Origin: Amorphophallus konjac
Taxonomy: Eukaryota > Streptophyta > Magnoliopsida > Alismatales > Araceae
NCBI GenBank assembly: GCA_022559845.1
Contig: CM040123.1
Location: forward strand, 321,141,933 to 321,205,932
DNA: 64,000 nucleotides
Direction: 5' to 3'
The translations under genes were made by a program, and so were the position numbers. Every line of letters starts with the position of its first letter. Within the stretch, counting starts at the first letter, position 1. The notes under the pieces were generated by a model, which worked only from the letters and a program-made list of their open reading frames with translations, did not search any database and had not been told where the DNA came from. Below are positions 9,415-20,084 of this stretch, in pieces.

Positions 9415-10629
9415 TTATGCCCCTTCTATCTCACTCGGCGCCCCGACATCGGCCACGACCACTTCGGCATTGGCCCCCTCTTGCTCTATAGAGGGAGAAG
9501 CCAACCGTGAAGCCCCCTCGGCCGGGCGGGCGACCTCCACTTTTCTCTCCCGTTTCTTCTCGGCAGACAGGGCCTGCATCGAAGACCTTAGCAACTTCGC
9601 CATGAGATCCTTACGCTTGACCCCCCGGCGTTTAGAAGGAACGTCCCGGACGGCCCGCTTGCCCTTATCCTGGGCACGGGATGAGCCCTCCGAAGCATGA
9701 AGATCACTCGAAGCCGGCACATCATCCACGCCGATAAACGCCAGCTCGGTTGGCGGTGCCTCCTCCTCGACCGCTCGCCTCAGGTCTGAACGAAGGAGAG
9801 CAAATTACGAAAACGAAGGCACTTGCCTGATAAAAAAAAAGAGGGGGAGCAAGCCTCTGAAACTTTTACCTATCGACAACAGCGCTCGAGAAAGGTACTC
9901 CTCGATATTGGATGGGGTCACCAACTCAGCAGTCAACCAGCGATTGTTCAGAAGGATAGCAGCCTCCCTCTCCACCTCCGGGGAGACCTCCGTTTGCTTC
10001 GGAGGAACGTTCGGGTGAAAATTTGGCACCGTCAGGAAATCCCAGGACACACCGACCGTCGATCTGCCCACCCAGAAATACTGGGTCTTCCACCCCTTAT
10101 GAGAGGAATCTTTCAAGGAAAGGGACACGCAACTCATTTTTCATTTCGCCTTGATGAAGAAGAAGCCCTTTCCCGCGTAAAGATTCTCTTTCAGGTCAAA
10201 AAAAAATAGTGGAAAAGATCCAACGAGGTGTTCACCCCACTCTGGCCACAGATAAAAATGAAGGAGAAGATAAGGGTATAAGAGTTGGAGACCAGCTGAA
10301 CAGGAGCCAACCGGTAGAACCGAAGCAAATCGGCAACAAAGGAATGGAGGGGTAGGCGAAAGCCACATTTCCAGGCCAAAAGGAAGGAACAAAAGAAATC
10401 GGAACGAGCGGCCAAGCTAGACTCGTGAGGTTCAAGCGCGGAGAAGTGAAACCGCCAAGGCAGCCTATACTGATTCTCCAGTCGCTTCACATCAACCTCA
10501 CTTAGTTCGCTGCGGAGAGGTTCCGACGATAGCAAAAAAGTTCTTGGGGCCGGTTTTTCCCCCCGCCCCTTGGCCTCAGGATTTTGGTCCGCTATAGAAC
10601 AGGTAGAGGAACTGGAAGAAGACAGGGAA
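9415..10629 (-). pseudogene. PF04195-type (gypsy-type transposase domain) ORF fragment
   Basis: Reading down from 10629: a Ser-rich leader; then LSEVDVKRLENQYRLPWRF, the typical 'xVxxLRxxYxIPxxF' entry of this domain; then CGFRLPLHSFVADLLRFYRL and LAPVQLVSNSYTLIFSF, matching the core of the putative gypsy-type transposon domain (PF04195). Next comes KGWKTQYFWVG and, after a probable intron near 9787, a basic and acidic tail (9786-9415) rich in K, R and E. Breaks seen: a frame change at the poly-A/T run near 10200 and an in-frame stop at 10143-10141. The domain is commonly carried as an extra, often antisense, ORF by Tat-lineage Ty3/gypsy elements. The N-terminal side is cut off by the LTR element starting at 10630. 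Confidence 0.6.
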
Positions 10630-10725
10630 TGTAACGACCCCAGATCCCAACACCGGGAAGGCCCGATAACCCGAATCTCGAACCGCCACCCACGAGCCCG
10701 AAGACTCAGAAGGGTTGAAAGGATG
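10630..10725 (-). repeat. Gypsy left LTR, distal piece (before the nested insertion)
   Basis: Collinear with 24888-24982 of the right LTR and ending in GGTTGAAAGGATG. The sequence resumes at 17757 with GTGTGGAGATAC, exactly as the uninterrupted right LTR reads near 24982. The right LTR thus preserves the empty target site of the nested element. Confidence 0.9.
10721..10725. repeat. Target site duplication, left copy (GGATG)
   Basis: It matches 17752-17756. The reconstructed empty site is present in the right gypsy LTR near 24980. Confidence 0.9.
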
Positions 10726-13100
10726 TGATGTGACACGACCCCTCAGACCTAGATTTGCAAGCAATCGAACCGAACGGCGGACCCACTCAAGCGGCTTCAC
10801 CCGCGTCGCGCACACCCGGGTCCGTAGGTGGACCGGCGATAGTGGTGAGGGTCCGAGGATGGACCTCGCCTTTCCAAGGATTTGAGTAGCTTGGGCTGAA
10901 CCCCTAAGGGCCTGGGATGCCCAAATCCGTGGGCGGCCAGCACGCCAAGGGCGTGGGATGTAGTGGCTCTCTCACAACTCGCTCCGCGGCGGACACTCGA
11001 TTTGATTGATTTTGGATCGGGCACTCCCTCGCCACCGACGGAACTAAGAAGCAATACTTGTTAAGCAAGAAGTGCTAACCAAGAGGAGTACAACCAGGAG
11101 CTCACCTGATCGGCGCGAAGACGCCGATCCCGGCCGGAGACGAGGGCGAGCGGGGAAGCGTGGGCTACCCGCACGCCGAGCCGATGAAGCTTCGGCCGAT
11201 GACCTGCTAATACATGCACTACTTCTCACGCAGGAGGGGGAACTTGGGGTGGGGAGAGTAGGGTACAAGCAAACACTACCTCCACGCAGGGAGGGGCGCT
11301 AAGCCGGCCAGGCGGGGAGTGGAGATTAGCTTGGATCGCGCCGATGGAGCACCTTGCCGATTCTGTCCCGGTCTGGAACACCAGAACAGGGGGTCGGAGT
11401 GGTCGCTGTTGTGCACTCCTCCGAACTCAGAATTCGACGAGACTGGCGCCAAAACGTCACTGACAGACCCAGGTACGTCTTTGAATTTTTGTGGGCGCTT
11501 CCGAAGTCGACACCGGCCGGGACGGGCTCTGGAACAGGGTCCCTGTGATCAGATTCGGACTGCTCCCTGGGTGTAGCAGCAGATGGATGAAGTCACCATG
11601 GCAGCTCCCGAAGTCCAAACGTGGGAGGATCAAGTCGAGGATGACCGTGGACGAGTCTTCTACGAGCAGCAACCAAGATGGGCACCAGAAGATGTCGGGG
11701 TGGGGAGGAGAGGTCCGTTGAGTGAGGGGGGGTCAGGACAAGACCCTGATGGTCTGTTCTGCGCACCTGGGAGAGAAAAATTGGAAACTGCTCTTCCTGA
11801 TGCCGAAAGGGATGCTGCTTGTGGGTGATCGTATATTCCTTGTAGTAGCAGCTCTCGGCCAAGTGGCGCCTTCATAAGTTGAGGGGTGTGGCCGTAGTAG
11901 CTTCTGCACTTCAGCTCTGGTCCAGGTTCTGGTCCCGGTTGTGCAGTCAGACGAGAATGGGCACCACGATCTGTAGGGAAGTCAGAACAAGATGATTCCA
12001 CCTCGCTTGCGAAGAAGACTGGAAGACCTTTCCGGGGATCTAAGGTGCACCTCCAGATGATGTCGGACAGCACCAGGGCAATCTCTGCAAGTGGAGCTTC
12101 TTCTTCTGCCTGCGAACTGGATAGAGTAGGTTGGTGAATGAAGTTGATAGTGGTGGGAGGGGTGAAGGGGCTGCAATGGGGAGAGGGCTAATGGCTGTGG
12201 GGCTTGGATGGAGGTGGATAGAGGTGGTGGAGAGGCTGGAGAAGAGGGCTGGGTCGCAGCTAGCAGGTGGAGGGGGAGGGGGTTGCGACCAAGGGTGGAG
12301 GGTGAGAGAGAGAGGGGGGGCGCAAGTGGCTTGGAGGGAGAGGGAAATTTGAACTGAGTTTAATGTGGGGTTGGTTAATGTGGCCTTGGGAAGGGGAGGA
12401 GTTGCCTTGGGGAGGGGAAAGGTTACTTGGGAGAGGGGATTCTCTCTTGGGGAAATGAAGGGTTGTATGGGGAAGGGGAAAGGTTGCTTGGGAGGAGGGA
12501 GAGGTGCCTAGGAGAAGGGGATTCCACCTAGGGGTTGGAGGGGGATTAAATGGGAGGTATGGGGAAGGGGGAGGGGTCTTAATTAGGGGTGAATAGGGAG
12601 GAGAGAGAGTGAATTTCGAAATTTTGAGAGAGGAGGAGAGAGAATGGGGTTCACCCCCTTTAGAGAGAGAGAGAGAAATAGAGAGAGAGCTAGAGAGGTA
12701 GAGTGAGAGAGAGAGAGAGAGCACATGGGTTTCAATATTCAACTCAAAATTTTCATTCAACAATTCATTAGCTTACAAATGAGGGATTGGGGTCCTATTT
12801 ATAGGGATCCCACAATTTAACTTAAGTCCCTGACTTTTGGACTACTAACACTAAACCAAGGGGAAGGGGGCGCCCCTGGGCCTAGCCCATATAATTGGGC
12901 CCAATAACACACATAATGACATAAGACTTAGGTAAATAGCTACCTAACCTAGGTATTGGACTCAAATAAAAGGAAAAGTACATGATAAGAAAATGAAAAT
13001 TACATCATATGACTCGAAATAAAGTGCTGAACAAGATGTAGCATAGGTGGCGAGCATCAGGATCCTCGATCAAATGAAATTGCTGGTGATGTCCTCATCA
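10726..13100 (-). repeat. Left (3') LTR of the gag-only element
   Basis: Starts TGATGTGACACGACC and ends GTCCTCATCA. It contains a long G-rich/GA-rich tract (about 12130-12720, purine on the plus strand) with GAGAGAGA microsatellite, and AT-rich sequence near the end. The main visible difference from its partner is a short replaced stretch near 10940-10960, plus scattered substitutions. Confidence 0.92.
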
Positions 13101-13525
13101 TACCCCCGGGGTGCGGAAAACTCGACTCCGTCGAGTATGGGCCCACCGGGGAAGTGGTCCTCTCAAACAGCTCAAAGTGAACCTCAACCTCCAAACTCAA
13201 CCCTGCGTCCGCAACCAGGGTACGGTCCTTCATCCTCTCGAGGTGGCTCAGGCGCACCCTCTTGCTGGCGATGGAACCCTGCTTGCCTAGTATTGCCTCC
13301 GTGTGCACACGTCGGACTCTCAGGCTGATTTTTGGGGGCTCTCCGAGGGTGTCCCTCTCAAAGGAAGATAAAGGCTCGAGGCACTCACTAGGATCCACCG
13401 CGGTGCCCATATAGGGTGCCGGATCCGCCACGTGGAAAATGGGGTGAATCCCAAAAACCTATTAGTAAGTCCAACCCGTTAGCCAGGTTGCCAAAGTCAC
13501 TCAGAACTGGGGAAGGTCCAAGTCC

Positions 13526-15298
13526 TCATGCCCTCGAATTGGAGGTGACCCTAGGGTAGAGCCACTCCAATGTCATCATCACCAGATTGCCTACTTGAAA
13601 TTCCAAGTGGCGCTCACGAGCACTTCTCCGCTCTTTGTGAACCTCACCGCTCGTCAAGAATTCCTTGCGTGTATGCTCATGCCGCGTATCATAATGCGGT
13701 GAGTGGGTGTGAAAGAGGATAGTATGCAAAGGTGGACCGGGGCAACCGTAGATAGACCTATCATGCATAGATGTGATGAAGACTTTCATGGACTCAGGGG
13801 GGCCGGGGCAACCATAAGTGGACCTATCATGCACGGTGGCGGTAATTACCGAAGGACCCGGACATCCATGTATGCTCCATGCATGCATAAGAGCTATGAC
13901 GAATGTGGGAGGACCAGCACATCCAAATGTGGCTCTATCAGGTATGGGTGCAATGAATGCCGGAGGACCTGGACTTCCATGTAGACTCCTATCACGCATA
14001 AGATGGATGATGAATGGGGGTGGACCTACATATCCAAATGTGAACCTGTCATGCACTGGACCTAGTGTGTATGTGACATAAATGAGACGACTAGCCCTAC
14101 CAGATGGGGCAAAATGTTGTGGCACATGCATTCCTATCAAGATGGTCCCATCTTTTGGTGAGGGTTGATTTGGGGGTCTCCACTCATGGTGTTCGAAGGG
14201 GTCCCAGAAAGTGAACATCTTGGGATGGGTCAATTACTCATTTCCTGGGTGGATGTCACCCTTGGTCATGGCTCTCATAGCGAGGACTAAGTTTTGGAAT
14301 GGGTGGTTTAGGTTCAACATGGTGGGTGAGGCTAGGAAAAGGAGGGTGGTGGGTAAGGAGACTACGTCCCATGGGTTCATTGGCTTCCATTGGGAGGGAT
14401 CAAAGGGGTCATGGAATGGGTTGCCAAGGAAGAGATATTCTATGTCCTCAAGGTTTTTAAATGATGGTGAGTCATCCTCCTCCAAAGTAATTGGTCCAAG
14501 GTCTCTAGTGTGTTGACCGTTTAAGGCATTAGGGATCTCAAAGGGTGGGGAGTAGACCAGAGTGGGTTCTTCCTCCAAGGGGAGAAATAGGAGGATCTCA
14601 ATAGTGCAATGCCCACTCGTGCAAATGGAGGTGATGGAGCCAATGGTGGGATGGGCAAAGTTAATGGTGCTAGGCTCTGATGGTCCCATGGCAAGCAAGC
14701 CGGTCAAGTGGACTTGCCAATATAGGCAATCCACTAGGTCTCCCAAGTCTCCCACAAAGTAGAAGGTTTGGAGAGTGACATGGGGAGGCCGGGTGGGAAC
14801 AATTTGGGATTGATATCCCAATGGTGTTGAGCTAGGGAGGGTGGGACTTTGCTTGAGCCATTGGAGTATGGACTCATCTATGGTGAGGGTGCCATGTGTG
14901 ATGGTGCAAGGCTTTTGAGGATCCAAACCATGAGGGGTGGAGGAAGATTGAGGCTCTTCTTCCTTATTGGTGGTAGCTTTGGCTTCCTCTATGGTGATAA
15001 GAGGGTCTAGATGGACATAAATCTTCCTAAGCTCATTTCTCATCTCAACCCAAGAGTTGATGGGCTCTTGCCTTCCAACTTCCCTTAAGCCTACAATGTT
15101 TTGCCATTCATTCCTAGCTTGGCGTCAGAGCAAACTTTTGGCATAGTTGACTTGTATCGGCCATGATAGAGTGAACCTCGCAAAATGTCGGTCTATGGAG
15201 CTCTCCCATTCTAGATATATACTAGGGTCGGATCCATCAAACACAAAAGCCGCTAATGGGTCTAAGGATGGCGAATAGGCTAAGTAGGAAGTGGTCAT
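13526..15298 (-). pseudogene. Gag-like ORF with a GCPGPP repeat tail
   Basis: One reading frame runs from ATG 15298 to 13526 (590 codons) with two internal stops, TGA at 15127-15125 and TAA at 14236-14234. The start reads MTTSYLAYSPSLDPL, followed by FDGSDPSIYLEWESSIDRHF and later EPINSWVEMRNELRKIYV. This is the arrangement of the retrotransposon gag domain (PF03732: FxGxxDPxxYLxWE.. and xxxSWxEMKxxLRxxF). The middle is proline-rich. The C-terminal third (about 14064-13715) repeats a 25-28 residue unit around DRSTYGCPGPP about six times. No zinc knuckle or pol is present. The frame continues after both stops with the same composition, so this copy is recently dead or read through at low level. 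Confidence 0.7.
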
Positions 15299-15361
15299 GA
15301 TGAACGGCTGATGAATGCAATGGCCCTAGGACAAGAGTTAGTAGAGACAAGTCTAGAACTT

Positions 15362-15373
15362 GCTCTGATACCA
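15362..15373 (-). other. Primer binding site of the gag-only element
   Basis: The minus strand reads TGGTATCAGAGC three bases after the CA end of the right LTR (15377). This complements the 3' end of plant initiator tRNA-Met and fixes the element's orientation. Confidence 0.88.
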
Positions 15374-15376
15374 ATT

Positions 15377-17751
15377 TGATGTGACACGACCCCTAAGACC
15401 TAGATTTGCAAGCAATCGAACCGAACGGCGGACCCACTCAAGCGGCTTCACCCGCGTCGCGCACACCCGGGTCCGTAGGTGGACCGGCGATAGTGGTGAG
15501 GGTCCGAGGATGGACCTCGCCTTTCCAAGGATTTGACTAGCTTGGGCTGAACCCCTAAGGGCCTGGGATGCCAAATACGTGGGCGGCCAGATTTAAAAAG
15601 GATGTAGTGGCTCTCTCACAACTCGCTCCGCGGCGGACACTCGATTTGATTGATTTTGGATCGGGCACTCCCTCGCCACCGATGGAACTAAGAAGCAATA
15701 CTAGTTAAGCAAGAAGTGCTAACCAAGAGGAGTGCAACTAGGAGCTCACCTGATCGGCGTGAAGACGCCGATCCCGGCCGGAGACGAGGGCGAGCGGGGA
15801 AGCGTGGGCTACCCGCACGCCGCGCCGATGAAGCTTCGGCCGATGACCTGCTAATACATGCACTACTCCTCACGCAGGAGGGGGAACTTGGGATGGGGAG
15901 AGTAGGGTACAAGCAAACACTACCTCCACGCAGGGAGGGGCGCTAAGCCGGCCAGGCGGGGAGGGGAGATTAGCTTGGATCGCGCCGATGGAGCACCTTG
16001 CCGATTCTGTCCCGGTCTGGAACACCAGAACAGGGGGTCGGAGTGGTCGCTGTTGTGCACTCCTCCGAACTCAGAATTCGACGAGACTGGCGCCAAAACG
16101 TCACTGACAGACCCAGGTACGTCTTTGAATTTTTGTGGGCGCTTCCGAAGTCGACACCGGCCGGGACAGGCTCTGGAACAGGGTCCCTGCGATCAGATTC
16201 GGACTGCTCCCTGGGTGTAGCAGCAGATGGGTGAAGTCACCACGGCAGCTCCCGAAGTCCAAACGTGGCAGGACCAAGTCGAGGACGACCGTGGACGAGT
16301 CTTCTACGAGCAGCAACCAATATGGGCACCAGAAGACGTCGGGGTGGGGAGGAGAGGTCCGTTGAGTGAGGGGGGGTCAGGACAAGACCCTGATGGTCTG
16401 TTCTGCGCACTTGGGAGAGAAAAATTGGAAACTGCTCTTCCTGATGCCGAAAGGGATGCTTCTTGTGGGTGATCGTAGATGCCTTGTAGTAGCAGCTCTC
16501 GGCCAAGTGGCGCCTTCAGAAGTTGAGGGGTGTGGCCGTAGTAGCTTCTGCACTGCAGCTCTGGTCAAGGTTCTGGTCCCGGTTGTGCAGTCGGACGAGA
16601 ATGGGCACCACGTTCTGTAGGGAAGTCGGAACAAAACGATTCCACCTCGCCTGCGAAGAAGACTGGAAGACCTTTCCGGGGATGTATGGTGCACCTCCAG
16701 ATGATGTCGGACAGCACCAGGGCAATCTCTGCAAGTGGAGCTTCTTCTGCTGCCTGCGAACTGGATAGAGTAGGTTGGTGAATGAAGTTGATAGTGGTGG
16801 GAGGGGTGAAGGGGCTGCAATGGGGAGAGGGCTAATGGCTGTGGGGCTTGGATGGAGGTGGATAGAGGTGGTGGAGAGGCTGGAGAAGAGGGCTGGGTCG
16901 CAGCTAGCAGGTGGAGGGGGAGGGGGTTGCGACCAAGGGTGGAGGGTGAGAGAGAGAGGGGGTGCGCAAGTGGCTTGGAGGGAGAGGGAAATTTGAACTG
17001 AGTTTAATGTGGGGTTGGTTAATGTGGCCTTGGGAAGGGGAGGAGTTGCCTTGGGGAGGGGAAAGGTTACTTGGGAGAGGGGATTCTCTCTTGGGGGAAA
17101 TGAAGGGTTGTATGGGGAAGGGGAAAGGTTGCTTGGGAGGAGGGAGAGGTGCCTAGGAGAAGGGGATTCCACCTAGCGGTTGGAGGGGGATTAAATGGGA
17201 GGTATGGGGAAGGGGGAGGGGTCTTAATTAGGGGTGAATAGGGAGGAGAGAGAGTGAATTTCGAAATTTAGAGAGAGGAGGAGAGAGAATGGGGTTTGCC
17301 CCCTTTAGAGAGAGAGAGAGAAATAGAGAGAGAGCTAGAGAGGTAGAGTGAGAGAGAGAGAGAGAGAGAGAGCACAGGGGTTTCAATATTCAACTCAAAA
17401 TTTTCATTCAACAATTCATTAGCTTACAAATGAGGGATTGGGGTCCTATTTATAGGGATCCCACAATTTAACTTAAGTCCCTGACTTTTGGACTACTAAC
17501 ACTAAACCAAGGGGAAGGGGGCGCCCCTGGGCCTAGCCCATATAATTGGGCCCAATAACACACATAATGACATAAGACTTAGGTAAATAGCTACCTAACC
17601 TAGGTATTGGACTCAAATAAAAGGAAAAGTACATGATAAGAAAATGAAAATTACATCATATGACTCGAAATAAAGTGCTGAACAAGATGTAGCATAGGTG
17701 GCGAGCATCGGGATCCTCGATCAAATGAAATTGCTGGTGATGTCCTCATCA
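15377..17751 (-). repeat. Right (5') LTR of the gag-only element
   Basis: The same length as the left LTR (2375 bp) and near identical by eye over long stretches. It has a slightly longer GAGA run near 17350 and the sequence ATTTAAAAAGGATG near 15590 where the left copy has a longer GC-rich stretch. Confidence 0.92.
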
Positions 17752-17756
17752 GGATG
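17752..17756. repeat. Target site duplication, right copy (GGATG)
   Basis: It repeats 10721-10725 and is followed directly by the remainder of the gypsy LTR (GTGTGGAGATACAC). Confidence 0.9.
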
Positions 17757-19991
17757 GTGTGGAGATACACAAAAATCTATAATAATTGCAGAATTACACA
17801 GTTAATATGAATGAGCAGGAAATAAATAAATTGCATTAATTAAATTACATGGTCCACAATAATAACAACAGCAGTCTAAAAAGACAGTAGTCCACAACTA
17901 GTACAGTCCAAAGGGAAACGTACAACTACGTGGGGCATACCCCGGCCTGGCAACTAGCAACTGACCCTGGGTACCTGAACCATGTGGAGCCTCTGAAGCG
18001 CTCCTCTGTAGCCGCGTCTCACCTGAAACACGAAAAACACGCAGGGAATGAGCCTCAAAACACAAGGCTCAGTAGGGATCATCCGGTCCCCACCTCGTAA
18101 ACCGAGAAACTACGCGAAAAGTAACTGCGAGCTACGACTACGGCTAGTACCGAACACACGGCACGAAAATCGAGATAACTCATCAAAAATCGAGAAAAAC
18201 CCAAGAGTCGCTACCAGACAAAGACAGGAGTACCAACCCACTAGAAGCAAGGCCAGATGCGTCCACTGACAGCTTAAACCGCACCTCGGGTGTCCCCCTC
18301 GACCCGTGGTGGAACGGGGACACCGTACAAGTAACCACAGAACAAGTGACTAGATGGGGTTGTGCTCGTCAGCGCGGGTCCAACCGCCCCCAACCACGTG
18401 TGCACACACAGACTGTGCGTCCCTGGTCTGGCCCACTTATTGGTTTTCCCCTCAGCCAGACTCTGGCTGATAGATGCGGGGCCCAACGGAAATCTGTCCA
18501 AAACCGTCTCTCAGGGTAGCCTCGCCACCACTCCCTGGTGGGACAACTCTCGTGTCAGAAGGCTATAACTAGTGGAGGGTCACTAAAGGAGTAGACTCTC
18601 TAGTCAACAGAAAATAATGTCTAAACCGGACAAAGTACAAGGACCGTTCATCGTACCGACACTGACTCATGGTGACACAAGCCGAGAACAACACCTCCCG
18701 GGATCCCACGGCACCCTAACATGTGGCCCCCACATGATGCCCGACGTCAGTCAGACCACGGGTCAACACGCGGATCGAGATCTACTAACCCGTGACTCGA
18801 ATGAGTAAGGTGTAACTCCGGTGAAACAGAACACCGGTGGCTATCCATCCTGGAGGCTGCCACGTGTATAAAACCCCCAAATCTGCGAGGAGCCTTAACG
18901 CGCTATCTCCTTGCCTAGCGCGTTCCGGCATGAACGCGCTCGGGACCCATAGCGGATAAATCATTAACGCGTGATGGAAGCCTAGCACATTCATAAAAGT
19001 CACGCCTGGTTGGGCAGGCGCGTTGTCTACTGACAGGCCAACGGCCACTGTTCATCTTCTCCGATGAACGTGGCAACAAAGGGTAGCGCGATCTCAAGAT
19101 CACGCCCCTAGACAGTAGCGTGACAACGGGTAGAGCCCGGTTTGTGAAGTACGCACGGGAAATCCAAATACCATGCCCATTCACCCCCTGGTGAAGGCAA
19201 AACAAAAGGGAAATCACTCCCTTAACTCCCAGCATGCTAGAAACCCCAAAAATCTAGCCAGAAAGGCATTAAATCGATGAAATCTGGCTCACCACTCAAA
19301 CATGGAGTTTCCCCATCTCGGCATGAAATCACACCCCTCTCGGCTCTCCACGCCCTACAAATCACGGGGAACGCCAGGGAAGAAGTAGAGATCCGTCACC
19401 CTACCTCAAAGAAGCCCCAAAACACCTAGATTGCCTTCATTCCTCAAAATCTGTTCGTTCTTCCTCGAGCTTCCCACGAGCCACGCACGCCACCGTGATC
19501 ACCTCACCGCCGCCGACATCGCCTTGCCGTCGCCGACTGCCGTCTACAGCCGGAGGGGCACGCTGCGTCATCGCCGGAAGAGGAGAGAGAGAAAGAGGGG
19601 GGCGCCGATTCTCCAACGGGAAGAAAAGAGAAGGAGGAAGAAGAAAGAGAAAGGAGAAAGAAAAAGGGAAAATGGTTAGGGATTTATAGAAAATCCTGAT
19701 TCTCCAACGTTGGAACGCACCGATCGATGTGGTACCATCCGCGCCTAGGTGAACGACCCGGTTCACTCGCTACAGGGTTCCGTTGGTTTTGCCGGAACGC
19801 ACACGCGGAAACCAGAAAACACGCAAAAAATTCACGGAACACGTTCCGGGATCTTCGAAACTGATCCGAATCGTACGGATCCGAACACAAAAGATGCCCG
19901 AAACATAATTTCGGACACACCAGAGTCGAACTCTCCGAGAAAATAGATCCAGGACCTGAAAAGAAGGATCCGAAGGGTCCAGGATATTACA
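17757..19991 (-). repeat. Gypsy left (3') LTR, main piece
   Basis: Collinear with about 24983-27271. With 10630-10725 it makes an LTR of about 2331 bp against 2384 bp on the right. One visible cause is a stretch of about 40 bp with TAGCGC/GAACGCGC motifs in the right copy (about 26130-26170) that the left copy lacks. The LTR holds several AACGCGCTAT / AGCGCGTTC inverted motifs (18895-18990) and an AG-rich purine tract near 19560-19680. Confidence 0.88.
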
Positions 19992-20006
19992 GCCCTCCCC
20001 CCTTAA
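19992..20006 (-). other. Polypurine tract of the gypsy element
   Basis: The minus strand reads TAAGGGGGGAGGGC directly before the TGTAATATCC start of the 3' LTR, the position and composition expected of the plus-strand primer. Confidence 0.8.
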
Positions 20007-20084
20007 ACAAATTTTATCCTCGAAATTTAAAACAAAGCACAGGGGGAAGAAAAAGGATACTCACTCGAACAGGTAAGGGAACTG

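Larger units (their letters stand above)
10726..17751 (-). mobile_element. Gag-only nonautonomous LTR retrotransposon
   Basis: It has two 2375-bp LTRs with TGATG..CATCA ends (10726-13100 and 15377-17751), a GGATG target duplication (10721-10725 and 17752-17756), a tRNA-Met-type primer site and a 2276-bp internal region with one gag-like frame and no protease, polymerase or integrase. LTR length equality and few differences by eye make it the youngest insertion in this part. It would depend on proteins from another Ty3-type element. Confidence 0.92.

Noticed and set aside
11044..11862. Paired open frames repeated at 15688-16506 as a duplicated gene
   Set aside because: The two sets lie at the same place in the two LTRs of the gag-only element; the duplication is the LTR pair.
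12131..12763. Long open frames in the G-rich and GA-rich tract (and its copy at 16775-17172)
   Set aside because: Low-complexity purine tract inside LTRs, lacking stops for compositional reasons; present in both LTRs.
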